Shown: one piece after another, positions 31,854 to 44,651 of the stretch
Layout: each line of letters starts with the position of its first letter
Position numbering within the stretch: the first letter of the stretch is position 1
Assembly: GCA_000320545.1 (NCBI GenBank)
Contig: ADNK01000483.1
Coordinates: forward strand, 1-62,500
Length of the DNA: 62,500 bases
Direction: 5' to 3'
Origin: Bigelowiella natans CCMP2755
Taxonomy: Eukaryota > Cercozoa > Chlorarachniophyceae
Position numbers and translations under genes: made by a program
The notes under the pieces: model-generated
The model's database searches: none
What the model was told of the DNA's origin: nothing
What the model saw: the letters and a program-made list of their open reading frames with translations, nothing else

Positions 31854-33937
31854 TTACTTCTTACTGAAATCACCCTCGTGGAGGCGATTCATGCGAGCCG
31901 AACATCGTGATATTGCTTTACGAAGAAGGGACCGCGTATTTGCACTCGTGCATTCTACATTTATGCTTTGGCCTGTGCTAGACCTACTTCCAAGTTGAGC
32001 TCCTCTTTGATCTTTGAGCGTTGTGGCCGTCATCGTAGCGTTGAGGCTTTGTATACGTAGGGTCCTGACACATGGTTGCTTGCCATCCTGTTCCTCTTCA
32101 ACGTCGTATATCCCGAGATCATTAAGTTCACGGGTTAGAAAGCGGAAATACACATCGTCCATACGGGTATTGCTCCTTGCCTCAATCTTTTCCGTGCTCG
32201 TTGCCCGTCCACCCTGGAGAAATATCCTTCCGTCTTTAGTGATCGCAGTTGCCCTGAAAGGGACGAGCGTGGTTCCCATGTCTGTTTGCATTGACTCGCA
32301 CGTTTCTTTATGAGCCAAGCACACCGACAGAAACCTCTTATCTACATATGCCTCTCTATACATCATCGAAGAAGCAGCAAAAGGACTGATTTGCACCCTC
32401 GCAACTCGATTTGGCGAGAACGTTGTGACAGGACATCCAGCCTCTTGCAGGAAGTCACCGAGCTCGATGAGCCTTTTAGAAGCTATCAGGTGTTTCGGTT
32501 GAATCTTGGGGAGAAGTCTCTTAAGGTCGGCCGCCCGTAGCCGAGTTTCTATTTTAATGTCCTTCGGTTCAATCTTGAACGATCTCCGTAAGACGCTCTG
32601 GAACGTGGAGCTCTCACCTTGGAATGGGGGCTCGCAGCAGATGAGGGCTGTCTTCCTTTTGCTGCTGGCCGTGGAAATGACCGACAACCACTTTTCGACG
32701 TAATGTTCGTGCATTAGACTCGGGCATACGAACAATATGTGCGCATCAGATCGGCGATACGACGCTTCATCTGAGTGCAATGACAACCTCACCCTCGTAC
32801 CTGGGCGCTCAATCTCATTGAGAAATTGGAACGGAGCAACACCCCCAATCGCAAGTTGCTGCCTGGAACTACCAAGCCACTCTGACAGAACCTTACACGC
32901 GCGGAACGACGTCGATAGGTACTTGCTCACAAGATCGATTCGAATTTGTGGGTTTTTGGAGGACGGATTCTTGCTTTTCCTTCCCAGAAATTTTGGGAGA
33001 TGCTCCAGAATCTCGAAGAGAACGCCACATGGGTATACAGGGATGAGAATCTGCATTTCTCTCGACAGGGCAAACTCGATTTCCCTGCACAGCCGGGAGA
33101 AGCTTTCACTTGCGGAATCCGGAGTTTTATTTCGGGGATAGTACGACGACTCTGCGATATCGGTCGCAATAAGAATGTCACAGTTGGCAAGGACTTTATG
33201 GTCAATTTCTTGCGAATGAAGCTTGTTGTCGTTTGCTGACGAATGAAGATATCCAATTTTATAGGAGCTCCCATCTGGTTTCGCACTACGGATTTCAAGG
33301 ATCCAATTGCTAGCTCCAATGCCATACCCGGAGCTCACAGCGGTGAGAGATGCATCACACTCCGTCCATGACCTGGTGTGGATACACTCACCGAAATTTA
33401 CGTATTGAATTTGTTCAAAGCTCTTATCTATATCCTCAGCCGAGTAGGGTTTCAACCATTTAGTTCTCTTTTCATAGTTATCTCCCCATCCCCCCAGACC
33501 ACTTGCAGTGGAAGCATATTTGCTGGTTTCGCTCGATTTTGCGAACGAGGAATCCTGTGTAACGTCCAATCGCTGTTGCATCAGAATCTTAGCAAACAAG
33601 ACGCTGGGCTCCGTCGCAAGTATTCGCCCTGTGTGCAAAGAAAAAGGAAGATCATCGGAAGTCCGGGGTTTAAAATTGAAATAGAGGTGGCGTCACCCTC
33701 GAATCTGGAGCTTTTCGTCAGATATGGAAGCGCCGACAGCGAATGGAAGTTGGAGCAAATGACAAGATCTATTGTCGAGAGGTCAATGACCGAAAAGTCC
33801 GGTGCGCCCAGGAAGGCTTGTCCGTTCTTGGCCTTGATGTTGGGACACAGCGGGCATTCTAAGAGAATTCTCAGCCCAGGCACAGTCAAAACCAAAGCAC
33901 GATGGCTGAGAGGCCGCACCTCCACGACCTCGGACAT
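31854..33937 (-). CDS. INTS9: Integrator complex subunit 9
   Basis: Catalytically inactive metallo-beta-lactamase/beta-CASP partner of INTS11 in the Integrator complex, which cleaves the 3' ends of snRNAs and attenuates transcription. Two exons (33697-33937 and 31854-33628), phase-checked, 671 residues against 658 in human. Matches in order: LLECPL, VIDLSTIDLVICSNFHSLSA, LPYLTKSSRFEG, ILATEPSVLFAK, LTAVSSGYGIGASNWILE, LANCDILIATDI, MQILIPVYPCGVLFEILEHL, SEWLG, HILFVCPSLMHEHYVEKWL and CCEPPF. The active-site HxHxDH of true nucleases is replaced by SNFHS, as expected for INTS9. I chose the ATG at 33935-33937 because the domain starts there; an in-frame ATG at 34055-34057 would add 40 residues. 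The long second exon is unusual for this window. Divergent, within about 170 bases, from the Sen1-like helicase. Confidence 0.93.
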
Positions 33938-34102
33938 CCCGACTATCCCTTCAGGTGCGGGGCACGGCAAGGGCGGGCCGGCTATGTACGAGCGTCGGGA
34001 GAGGAACGACCAATTAAGTCCCTCTGCGACATGACACATGCATTGTCGCATCATCAATTTTAAATCATTTTCCGTATTGTATGATATTAGGATAGAATCG
34101 GT
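33938..34102. promoter_or_regulatory. Very short divergent gap INTS9/helicase
   Basis: At most 165 bases separate the two opposite gene starts (less if INTS9 begins at 34057), so the promoters must overlap. No motif was recognised. Confidence 0.4.
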
Positions 34103-35363
34103 ATGTTTTCTTACCAGTGGAACAACACATCCGACAACACTGCCTCGAATGGCTGCCGATTAGTCACCGACGGAAACTCAACGCCAGGGATGGCTCATCG
34201 GCGGTGTGTGCCTCATGGAGCTTTTCTCCTTTCCAAGCGAGCATCAGCAGGGCGATATATCTCTCACTCGGGTGCGTCTTGTGCGGGGATAGAAAATGCC
34301 TTCTACTCTTCTGGGCGGGGTAGCTGCAGTAGGGGTGTTGCCGATGATGCCAGGACCAAGCTGGAACTGCTTCTCGGAGATGAGCACCAGGTTGCGTTGC
34401 TATCTAGCCACCAGTCAGAGAGACGTGTTTAAAACCTTTTTGGTATTAGAATCTATTGCGAGAAGACACTTTTGACGACGCCGATTCCAGCTCCTTCCGA
34501 AGCGTCGTCTCTCTAAAGCTCAGCGATACCAAGGTCACCAGGAGCGACTTTCCCCCATTGCTATCCATTTGCCGATCTACGAATTCCCCTAACTGATGTC
34601 GAGTTATTTACCAAAATGCGTGTGTTTCATTCGAAACTTCGATAGGCACTCAGGGAAGCGACGGCGATGACGACGACGATGCATCCCTATCTTAGCGAAA
34701 ACTTCGATATTGTTCTAGAAGGTAACGATGATGGGTGTGAAATCTGAACTAGATTATCATAAGACAGTAAAAGAAAAATGAATATGTGAGATACCTTCAC
34801 CGCAAATGTTATCAGCATCATCATCATGATCATCATCATAACGAGTAAACGCGTGTAGGCAAGGGGCAATCTCGAACCGGTGAACTAGCGCAAGCGATGG
34901 CGTACCAGCATCTTTGGTCTCAACTCCCCGCCGATGTCTTGAACATTCTCAGGAGATCGATGATCACGAGGTCGGTTGTAAGCTGGCGAACAATTCTCCG
35001 TACTACTACTACCCGCTGATGCGTTGTTCCCCTTGCATCGTCTTTCCGAGTACTTGTCGACAACCGACAGTACCGATGAGCAAGTGTGCAGATAGATGTT
35101 CCTTACTACTCCCCCCCTCTGTGTTCCTACCTCCCCAGGTCAAACAACGCGACTACTATGGAAAAGGGACTGAGACGCACAGTTACCACCGCCTTGGAAG
35201 CAGGCAACATATCCCAGGTTCGTTCCAGGATCTTAGGGTTAGTCGGCTGCGAGGAGGTGGTGGGAGAAGGGGGGGGGGGGGTCTGGGGTGAAGAGGAGAC
35301 GAGTAGTGAAGAGGCTGGTGGGTGAAGAGGAAACAATGGGTGGTTGACTAGAGCCTTTGCTCC

Positions 35364-35394
<31 letters not shown>

Positions 35395-35878
35395 CAGGCT
35401 GTGACAATGCTGACACGAGGGCAGCACCCAATGTAGCTATACTAACCAATTAGAGGTAGTGATAGTGACCATAGGATCGCTGAACATGCCGTTTGTATGT
35501 GACAACAGGGACATCGGCTTTTTGAGAGTTGTGCTGGTAGCTTGTCTTCAAAACGGAGAGTGGGGCCTTGTGGAGGAACTGGTACTACTAGGATAATATA
35601 TGTAAGCAGCAGAGAGAGAGAAAGAGGGAGGGAGAGAGAGTGATTTGCTTTGTCTTTGAAAATATTGGTTTTGTGTGTGTGTTAGTGCGTGCGTGCGTGC
35701 GTGCGTGTGTGTGTATGTGTGTGTACGTGTGTGTATACGACTGAACCTACTACAAAAGATGATGATCTCTCTTTAACATTAGATGCAATCTCTTCGCACA
35801 CGTGGTGAGCTGTTACCCTTCAATGAATGGAAGATTTGGCTCACGCTGGCATCTTTGGCCCCCCCCCCAAAGTGCACT

Positions 35879-35917
<39 letters not shown>

Positions 35918-37005
35918 TCGGCTGCTATCTCTTCCGGTAGTGGTAGTGCAATACAAAAACTACTCGACGTGACGATCTCTCCAAATTCTATACACCAGAA
36001 CTCTGCTGCGAAGCGCCAACCAGGTGGTAATTATAAGTGAGAGTGCATAGGAGAGGATTTTTATAGTTTTTTGCTGGAGAAGTATGTTCCTAGCTAGCCG
36101 CAGCATTTACTCGGTCCTGCTGCTCCAATTGCTGGCAACATCATGAACGACTACATGAATCCCGCATGACCTCTCCCCCCTCCCCCCCCCCCCCCCCTTC
36201 CTTCCTATCGCGTTGCACCAGCAGCGACGACTGTCACGGTGGCGGCAGCAGCAGTATCAATCTTCGACCCTCGAGAGATCTGCCCCTCCACCGCAGAAGA
36301 CGTCCTCTATGATGCAACGAAGCAAGCTATAGAATCGTCGGGCATCCGATTTAAAGGCCGACGGCTCGCGACGCGCCTACCTATGATTGCACACAGTGCA
36401 ACCAAAACTATAGGTATCACTGGTCCTCTGAGGATATTACTCCGGCGGCGCGATGGGGGGGTGGATGGGGGAGAAGAAGGAAGAAGAGGAGAGGTAGGGG
36501 CTCTCTTCGCGGGGTTGAATGGCAACTTTGTGCGCATTCGTCGCACGTTTGAAACTGCGGCCTCTTTCGTCTCCTCCTCCTCGCAGCAGAGGAATATCGA
36601 TCCCAAGTCATCCAAAGGGAAAAGACTAGGTGAGTGGTACTACGGGTGCATTGAGGAAGTGAACCGTTCTGCGACAGAGGGAGGAGGAGGAGGAGGAGGA
36701 GATCAGCAGCTCGAGCTCAGAATCGTAACCCTTGGAATACCAGGAGCGCGAGTCGTCGAGGATACGCTGTTTACAACTATTAAGGAGAAAGAAGGAGAGA
36801 ATGCGGCGTCTGTGCCTTCTTCCCGCCACCGTCTGCGTGACATCATTCAGATCGCGGCTGGAGAGATATTTGAAGTTGACATTTATCGAAATGGCGTCTC
36901 TCCGTTCCAGGCCAAAATGCAGGCGCTGAAAAGGGTGCGGGAGTACATCATATTAGAAATCAGGATTGGTTGTAGACATAGAGAGAGAGACGTACATAAG
37001 TGTGT

Positions 37006-37050
<45 letters not shown>

Positions 37051-38507
37051 TATGTGTGTGTGTGTGTTCGCGAAGCCTTTATTGGCACTAAATCTATCGA
37101 TAACTGCTGTTTCTACTACTCTTTGAAAATGACATCCTTTGCAAAGGCTCTTTCTCCCTTCTCAAACACTTTCCTCCTACCGTTCCCCGCATCTTCATCG
37201 ATACCATCCTCATCGTCATCAACAACAACAACAACAACAGCAGCAGCAGCAGCTGCAGCCTTCCCTGAACTTCAGGGGGATCATGATGAGGTCCTTCTTG
37301 AGAGCAAGCCAGACGCCTTTGCCCAGGAGGAAACCGCAGCCGCCACTGCTGCTACTCCCAAAAGCAGTATTGGTAGTATTGGCGACGACGATGAAGGCGC
37401 TCTCATCAAGGCATCAGCGCGGGTGCCCCTGACAAAGAGCCAGGTAGAGGTTATCCAGAATGTCGTGGCCACCGGCGACGACGAGCCCCTTCTTCCTGCC
37501 CTGGCTGCCGCCGCCTCCCCTCGTATCTGCATGATTGAGGGTCGCAGCGGGTCGGGAAAGAGAACTGTCACCGCCGAAATCGCCAAGAGCTGGGCCCGGC
37601 AACGGTCGTACAGTGAGCGACGCTCAGGCCCGCAGAGGATGGGGATGATGATGGGGACAACGATGCCGGCGTCAGCGACGGTGTCATCCGCTGTAGCCAC
37701 TACTGTGGAGAATGGATTTAGTGGGGAGCAGCAGCGCTATGATAGTAAGGAAGCTTCAGACGGGAGTGAGGTAGTTGTGGTCGCCTCTGCCAGCAGTGCC
37801 CCCGGTGCCGTGAAGGCCCTTCACCACGCTCTGCTAAGAGCTGGGGTGAATGCACTTAGGCTCGACCCAGACGAATGGACGTTGCGTGGCACTCCTCCGA
37901 GTAGTCGCGCTGACGATGATTTCGGCCGCGGCGATGGCGGAGAAGACTTCGACTATACCCTCAAGCAGCAGGTGAACATCAGCGCTGCTGCTCCCTTCCG
38001 TGTGTGCCTTCTGTGATGATTGCATCGTAGCAGAGCCGCAGTGCTGATGATAATGATGACGATGGGGACGGTGCTGATGTAGTGGTGGTGGTGGTGGTGG
38101 TGGTGTGTGGAAGGAAAACTATTCTTTGTGCTGCGACCAGTAGTCGTAGCACTGTTTGACAGCTTTATTGTCTGCCACCGTTGTCATCATTTAGCACGCG
38201 ACCGTTGCACATAAAATCGCGCTCTCCCCCCACCCCCCTCCCCCCCCCCCCCTCACCATAATCCTGCTGTGGCATCCTCCTTCATAGATGCTGATTGCAC
38301 TTGAGACACAACTCGAGGAGAGGACACTGGAATCGCGATTCGACAGAGCCCCCCCATGGGAGGGGACGGGTAAGGGAGAGGAGGAAGAAGGGGGGGGGGG
38401 GGCTAGGTCTGGAGAATGTCTCGACGATCCCACCGAACAAGAATTTTGGATACGACAGACGAAGAGTCGGGATTGGCTCCGAGCTAGGCAAAAGGTATGA
38501 TGACATA

Positions 38508-38559
<52 letters not shown>

Positions 38560-38824
38560 GAGGACGATGTCTCGAAGGGGGGTACTTTATTGCTGCAGCT
38601 TGCAGCTTTGCTGTCATCTAACAAAACGATATCCGACACCACCACAACCACCACCATCATCCTCATCACCATTGTGCATGACTAATCCCACTCCTTCTAA
38701 CTACCCATCAAAGGTTCTTCGAGACTGCGACGTCTTGGTGCTTCCATTGGCGGCGGTTACCGGACATCCTCCTCCTCCTCCTCCTGCTGCTGCTGCTTCT
38801 GGAGCAGCTGCAGCAACATCACCG

Positions 38825-38861
<37 letters not shown>

Positions 38862-41469
38862 TCCCCTCCCCCTCTACTGCCAGTATCAATGCAGCTGCCG
38901 TCGCCCGTGAAGCGGAGGAGCTTCTAGAGCGTGAAGGTAACCCCCAGATGCACGGGGCGGGGGGGGGGTTCGTGTCTCGCCTCCTGCGGTCGGGAGATCT
39001 CATGTTCGATAGGCTTATCATCCACGAGGAGCCCATTGGTGAGGGGGGCGGCAGCAGCTGCCCACTGGATATCATGGCTCTTGCGGAGGGGCAACAGGTG
39101 ATATGTATAAAGAAGAAGAAGAAGAAGAAGAAGAAGAAGCAGTAGCAGGAGCAGCACGCCAAAGGGAGCACGCAGAACGGCGATATGTCGCGGGCAGCTA
39201 CCATCGACGCCATTGAAATCGTTGTGTGGTGCGCGTTGTGTAGCGAGAGAGAGGGAGAGAGAAAGAGAGGATAAATGGCTGAGAAGTTCAGAACAAACCA
39301 TGATCTTCGTATAGCGACACAGACATCATGGCTGTTTCTCACAATTATTAGCTGCTGCGTGAGAGAACGAGAGAGGGGAAGGGGGAGAGACAAAGAGTTG
39401 ATAACTTCAGTCATACGTCGTGGTTGTTCATCATTTCTCCTCCTCCTCCTCCTCCTCCTCCTCGTCATTGTCGTCGTCGGCACCCGATCATGCATGGATT
39501 CCTAACTAGCTCAAGCAGCTGGTGATGGTGGCGGACGTTTCTGGAAATGAAGGGGGGGGTCACAGCTTCGCGTCGACTCTCCTTGAGGTGTTGAAGATAG
39601 TTGTCGTAGTCGTATTGATTTGTTGTTGTTGTTGTTGTTGTTGTTGTTATTGTACTACTTCATCATGTTGTGGGAGAACTGTAGCGTATAGTGTTCACCT
39701 ACGATATCCTATCAACAAATACCCCCCACACCACACACGACGTACATATTCATGGATCCACTGTTTTTCGATGACAGACATTGCCTGCAGAAGCGATATT
39801 CCATCTACACGAGCAGGTCTCTCCTTCTACTTCTCCTTCTTCTCCTTCTCTCTCCAACCCCCCCCCCCCCCCCTTTTCATGCCCTCTTATAAACCGCGTC
39901 CATAGTTCCGGTTGCCCCACGGATTGGCTCTTTTCCCCTTTGGCGTGTTTGCGGGTGCTGCGTCGAGTAATGGCCACTTCACTCGCTCTCTCGCCTCCGC
40001 CTCAATCCCCAATCATCACCGCGAACTCCTCCGCACACTGTTTAAAAACGATGAATTCCCCGTAAGTTTCGTGGAAGTCTCCCAAGCAAAGGAAATCCAG
40101 GTGTGTGCGTTGCGTGGAGGTCGCGCCGTCTCGTCGTTGTGAACATCGTCCTTTTGCTAGCAGCCCACCACGTTGTTTTCTCACTGTGCAGGAGGAGGCA
40201 GCAGCAGCAGTAGTAGTAGTAGTCGTATTGCTACATGTGGGTCGCATTACTAGTAGCTGTAGTAGCGTTGTAAGAGGAGCTTGACTGAGGCCCCCGCTTT
40301 ATCTTTTTCCCCTGCTGCTGCTGATGCCGTTGGAACTCTACTACCATCATATCTAGAACCATAGCTTCGGCGACTTCAGGAATAGCGGCGATCTGAGGAA
40401 TCGAAGCGAGGCCGAAAGGGTGCTCGTTTTCCTCCTCTTCCTCCTCCTCCTCCTCCTCCTCCTCCTCCTCCTTCATCACCATGACAATCTCACCATCACA
40501 ACCACCGCCATTATCTATTCTATCACCGCTACGACTACCCCTTCAACAGTGTCTGTTTGCTGTGATCTTCATCTGTTTTCTAATACCCCCAACCATCATC
40601 CGCCAACTGCAATGCAGGTATGCCAGGTCTGCAGCATGATAGTGGAGAAGGCATCTAGTCAGGGGGGGGGGGGACACGCCCGAAAACGAAGAAAACGACG
40701 CGGGAGGGATGAGGCCGATGACGATGCAGCACCCGCCCTTTCGCCTATTTCCCCCATTCTAAGAATAGCTGTGTTGACGCCTTACGACTCACAGAAGGTC
40801 GGCACTGTCGGCTTCAATCGGATGGATGATGATGATGATGACGATGATGATGATGATGATGGAAAAAAGGAGAGAAGGACACCGCGTAAGTCAGCTCTTG
40901 ATTAGCATCATACGTTATTATTATTATTATTATAATTGTGGCCATAATCTCATCGGCTTACTCGGTCTCCCCCCCCTCTCCATCTCTCTATCTCTCTACC
41001 TTCGTGCGTAAAGGAGTTGATAGAGTCCCTACTAAAGGAAGCCGCTGCTTGTCCCTCCTCCAAATTGTCGCGAGATCATCTCAGTACAAGGAGCAGCAAT
41101 GGATACAGCAGCAGCAGCAATTCGAGCTACAAGATCCAGGTTTGCCTGGCTTTCTCACCCGCGTGCATTCATGACTGTCCGGGTCGTCCTGACTCGTAGA
41201 TGTCCGCCCTCTTTCCTTGTAGGTGGACGTGAGTACAATCGACGGTTTCGGTGCCAATGAGACGTATGTTTAGTAGTAAGAGAAGTCATTACGTGTGAAG
41301 TTTGTACAACTGCCTCCGGTGATGCCATACGGACTGCTTATTCCACCCACGGACAAAGATGATGATAGTAGCATAGACGACAATACCACCGCAATCTTAG
41401 TGTTCTACGTGCTGTCCGGATCGTAGCCTAATTCACGCTCTCCTGTGTTTTCCATCATGCCTTTTTCTC

Positions 41470-41540
<71 letters not shown>

Positions 41541-43118
41541 TTCGAACCAATCTGATCGACAGGGACATCGTCATTTTCTCTCCTGCAAGAACAGGGAATC
41601 ATTCCCCCTCCTCCTCCTCCTCCTCCTCTTTCCTCTCCTCTCCCTGCTCGTTCTCCCATCCGGAGTCGATGTATCACGTTCTTACGCGACCAAGGCTAGG
41701 CTTTATTCTGGTCGGTAGTAGTAGGTTGAAGACTTCGCCTTGAGTCCATTCCACCATCTATCCGTGCTGCCAGCGAGAGATGTATATAGACAGAGGGGGG
41801 GAGGGGGGGGAGAGGGAGAGAGCATTGGACATGGTGTTTTCTCGCGCGTTTGTTTTTGTTTTCTCGCGTGACGGGAGGACGGGTTGCTATTTGCCTGCCA
41901 CTTAGGTCGGCAGCCGATCGTTGTTTGGAGTTGACAAGCTGTGGTAGGACATCGTAGCAACCATGATGAAAGGATGGGCCATGGGGACTTTCATGATGAC
42001 AATATTGATGATGATGCTGCAGCGACGATGTATCTTGGACAACTAGACCGTCATATTTCAAACAATTCACCATTGATCACGACACTTGTCGCCTCCTCCT
42101 CCCCATCCGCACACACTCAGGTCCTCGTGGTACGAGTTTGCCTCCGGTACGGGCTCGGGTGATATGAAGGTTCGAAAGCGACCAGTGGTGATGGATGGCG
42201 ACGATGGTGATTGTTGTCATCCATTTGGAACCCGATCCTAACAGACAAAAGCATTTCGTCATGAATCACATGTTTATGCGTTTTTCCGTGCATTGGGTTT
42301 CACAGGGAAAATGTTGTGTGTGTGTGTGTGTGTGTGTTTGTGTTTGTGTTAATTGTGTCCCTTTTGTGTGACCGTACAACTTGCATGTAGAGGGCTACGA
42401 AAGCGATCGAGGAGGCAACTCAACTCCTGCATAGGAAAAGGACAACGCCAATCACAAATTCATTATCATCGTTATCATCATCATCATCATCATCTCCACC
42501 AGCTGCAGCAAATTTGAATCAAGAGACAAAAGGAGGAGAAGGGGGGGGAGGGAGAACAGGAACAGCAACCTCAACCCCTAAAAGCTCTCTGACCTCCGCC
42601 GCGAATGCCTATTGGGTGCGTGTGAGTATAATGTGCTTATATGTGTCGCGCGTGTGTCAGAAAAGATGTAGTTTGGGAAATAGTCAGGGAAAGGGGGGGG
42701 TCATGAGGTTAAGAAGGGTACATTTGGAAGCGCTCAAATGCACAAACGTCGATGCTCCCATTCTGCGAAACCAATCGCCATGCCTCTACTGTTTTCTGCA
42801 TTCTTTTCCCCGATGGTGCATTCATAGTAGTATTCACGTGGCGCATTTTGCAATCGTTTTTTCCAGCAAGCTTTGAATAGTGGCGCTAGTGAAGTGGAGT
42901 CGGAACTAATGCGTGAAGAAATTGTTCGCAGTGCGTTCAGCCTCGAATCACAAGAGTTGGAACGCAATTATTGGCTGCGGCCCCGTGAGTGGTCATCAAT
43001 AGACCTCGAGGCGGCCCGCGCAGGAGCTCCGGATGCGAAGCCTTATATCGACGACTTGCCCAGTGCGCCATCGCGAAGAATACGCGAAGAGGATTCAAAG
43101 GCTGATGGGACTCGATGA
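34103..43118 (+). CDS. Sen1/IGHMBP2-like SF1 helicase with degenerate catalytic motifs
   Basis: Large gene of about 9 kb with many exons and microsatellite-laden introns; 5' exons are uncertain. Helicase motifs appear in the right order: Q-like RVPLTKSQVEVIQNVV (about 37420), motif I ICMIEGRSGSGKRTVTAEIA (37528-37587), Ia VVVVASASSAPGAVKALHHA (37771-37830), DCDVLVLPLAAVTG (38716-38757), motif II FDRLIIHEEPIG (about 39006-39041), motif III VMVADVSGNEGG (about 39523-39556), HEQFRLPHGLALFPFGVFAG (spliced, 39805-39955), IAVLTPYDSQK (about 40765-40797), motif V VDVSTIDGFGANETDIVIFS (spliced, 41223-41580), motif VI HVLTRPRLGFILVG (about 41675-41715), SLFGVDKLW. Active relatives have DEAQ, GDxxQL and QYRMHP; here these read HEEP, ADVSGN and QFRLPH. 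ATPase activity is doubtful. N-terminal segments include IRRTFETAASFV. Exons carry poly-Ser and poly-Asp runs. The last exon 42868-43118 ends in TGA. Likely role: RNA/DNA hybrid handling at transcript ends, perhaps structural. Confidence 0.78.
35366..36200. repeat. Simple repeats in helicase gene, 5' part
   Basis: Includes an (ATCT)n tract near 35366-35395, a GT/GC tract near 35672-35730, (TCG)n near 35881-35917 that is in frame and encodes poly-Ser, and a poly-C run at about 36176-36197. Confidence 0.9.
36999..42545. repeat. Simple repeats in helicase gene, central and 3' part
   Basis: (GT)n near 36999-37045, GTGGTG near 38080-38105, C-run near 38235-38252, (TA)n near 38509-38556, (TCA)n near 38820-38860 (poly-Ser), (AAG)n near 39110-39138, (TCC)n near 39438-39468, (TTG)n near 39618-39650, (TCC)n near 40430-40472, (GAT)n near 40820-40862 (poly-Asp), (TC)n(TG)n near 41474-41540, (GT)n near 42312-42342, (ATC)n near 42470-42495. 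Some units fall in exons and become homopolymeric peptide; most are intronic. Confidence 0.9.
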
Positions 43119-43712
43119 CCACCCAAAACGCACTAGAGATATTTGATCCTTTTTAGATCTGCACAGCTTCGTCAATGTGAAAGAGATTCTTGTGTCGCTT
43201 GCTTATAATTTTGGACAAACTACGCGCCAATGTGCTGCTGCGGTCACTTCATGAGAATGTGCGCGCACGACAAAACGTCACGACCGAGGTATACTTATTT
43301 CGTAACAAAGTTCGATCATCCACTTTTTGTCGTCACGCAACAATCGAGACACGTGCTGAGTGCACACGTACTGCATGGGCAAGCGAGTGAGCTGCGCAAA
43401 AAGCGCGGTTGGCGAAATTGAGCATATACCGCCCGTCCCCAGCCGCATTATGGTGTCGCTGCAAGACAGGTGTAATTAATCAATTATATTTGTCGCTGTG
43501 TATGCATAATTTGCTCATATGCGGAGCTGCCAGTGCCACGTGCACAAACAGGTTAGATTTTGTTTGTAGACACTCAGCACCCAACGCAGCTGCGATGCAG
43601 TTTTCAAAATCATTCTGTCATCGGTCATTATGGATCAACATCTAGACGCTCTATACACATCCAGCTAAGCATTGCGCACTGTCCAATGAAGTGCATGCGT
43701 GCCTAACAACAT
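43119..43712. other. Convergent gap, no gene
   Basis: Between the helicase and the ubiquitin-derived pseudogene. Short CTAG/TCTAGA words lie at about 43641-43722. Open frames on the plus strand show no domain. Confidence 0.5.
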
Positions 43713-44145
43713 CTAGCTAGCAGATATTCCAAGATGGTAAACTGACCAACGGTCCTCCAGCTTAGCCTTGTTGAAGACAAGACCCGTTTGGTCAATAGAA
43801 AAGTACGAGTACTTGACCTTTGACAACTTCTGCTTCACAGTTTTGATGGTGTCCAAAGAATCGACGTCCAAAGTGATCGTTTCGCCGGCAATGGAATTCT
43901 TCACAATTAATTACATAGATACTCCTCCAAGACGAAGAACGAGGTGAAGGGTCGACTCCTTCTGGATCTTGTAGTCTGCCAGGGTGCGACCGTCCTCGAG
44001 CTGCTTACCATCGAAGATGAGACGCTGCTGATCAGATGGAAATTTTTCATCCTTGTCATGGAGCTTCTGCTTCACAGTTTGGATGGCATCTGAAGAGTCG
44101 ACGTCCAAAGTGATCTCTTCACAAGGATTTGCACGAAATCCTCCT
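43713..44145 (-). pseudogene. Degenerate tandem ubiquitin (polyubiquitin relic)
   Basis: Two head-to-tail ubiquitin units lie on the minus strand. The first (about 43911-44140) keeps [38 protein letters not shown] and [15 protein letters not shown]. It is preceded by a frame-shifted VQILVK that lacks the TLTGK loop, and it ends LRLGG-VSM-stop, without the processing Arg-Gly-Gly. The second unit (43713-43904) is more diverged (ETITLDVDSLDTIKTVKQKL, FNKAKLEDRWSVYHLG) and has no di-glycine end. The frame break and missing C-terminus mean that normal ubiquitin is not made. It could still be an expressed ubiquitin-like domain, but decay is the simpler reading. The helicase is tail to tail with it, and COG3 is divergent from it. 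Confidence 0.8.
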
Positions 44146-44651
44146 CTGCAGCTCCATCGATGGTGCCGGAAGAAGGAATCCAGGAAATGCAGGAAATCCT
44201 AGGAAATGTCGAAGAAGACAAATCTCGACGGAAATCGATTGAAATCCTCCGAAATCCCCTGTGTTTTAAACACTCAGATCGATGCTCAGGCGAGCTGGTA
44301 ATCATAAATTGTACATTAAATGAATAGATCTAGGACGGACTTCTCTCGATGTTTCCTGCGTGAAACACGAGACATGTGGTAAATTACCAATTTCCTGGCA
44401 AAACCGTCTGTCTCCCCGATGTTTTCCCCTGCATTTTACTGTTTGTTTGGTTAGGCCCAGATTACAGGCACTCGTCACCGGTCGAAAGAAAAGTGGCGGA
44501 GGGGAGGAGCCAGAAGCAGGAGATGGCGGATAAGCTCACCATGACGAGTCAGTTTTTAACCTACCTAGGCTGTAACCTTTTTGGTTGGTTTTCTCTTCGA
44601 GCAGGGACCATTATATGTGTCTAGGCTGCCACTTCGCCACGATGATCAATA
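44146..44651. other. Divergent gap with GGAAATC-type short repeats
   Basis: At 44171-44262 the words GGAAAT/GAAATCC recur about seven times at uneven spacing, next to the pseudogene. An open plus frame at 44520-44624 (MADKLTMTSQFLTYLG) might be an extra COG3 leader exon but has no support. Confidence 0.5.

Noticed and set aside
37414-37700. Long antisense frames over the helicase exons
   Set aside because: They are caused by trinucleotide repeats and GC-rich codons; the plus strand carries the helicase motifs.
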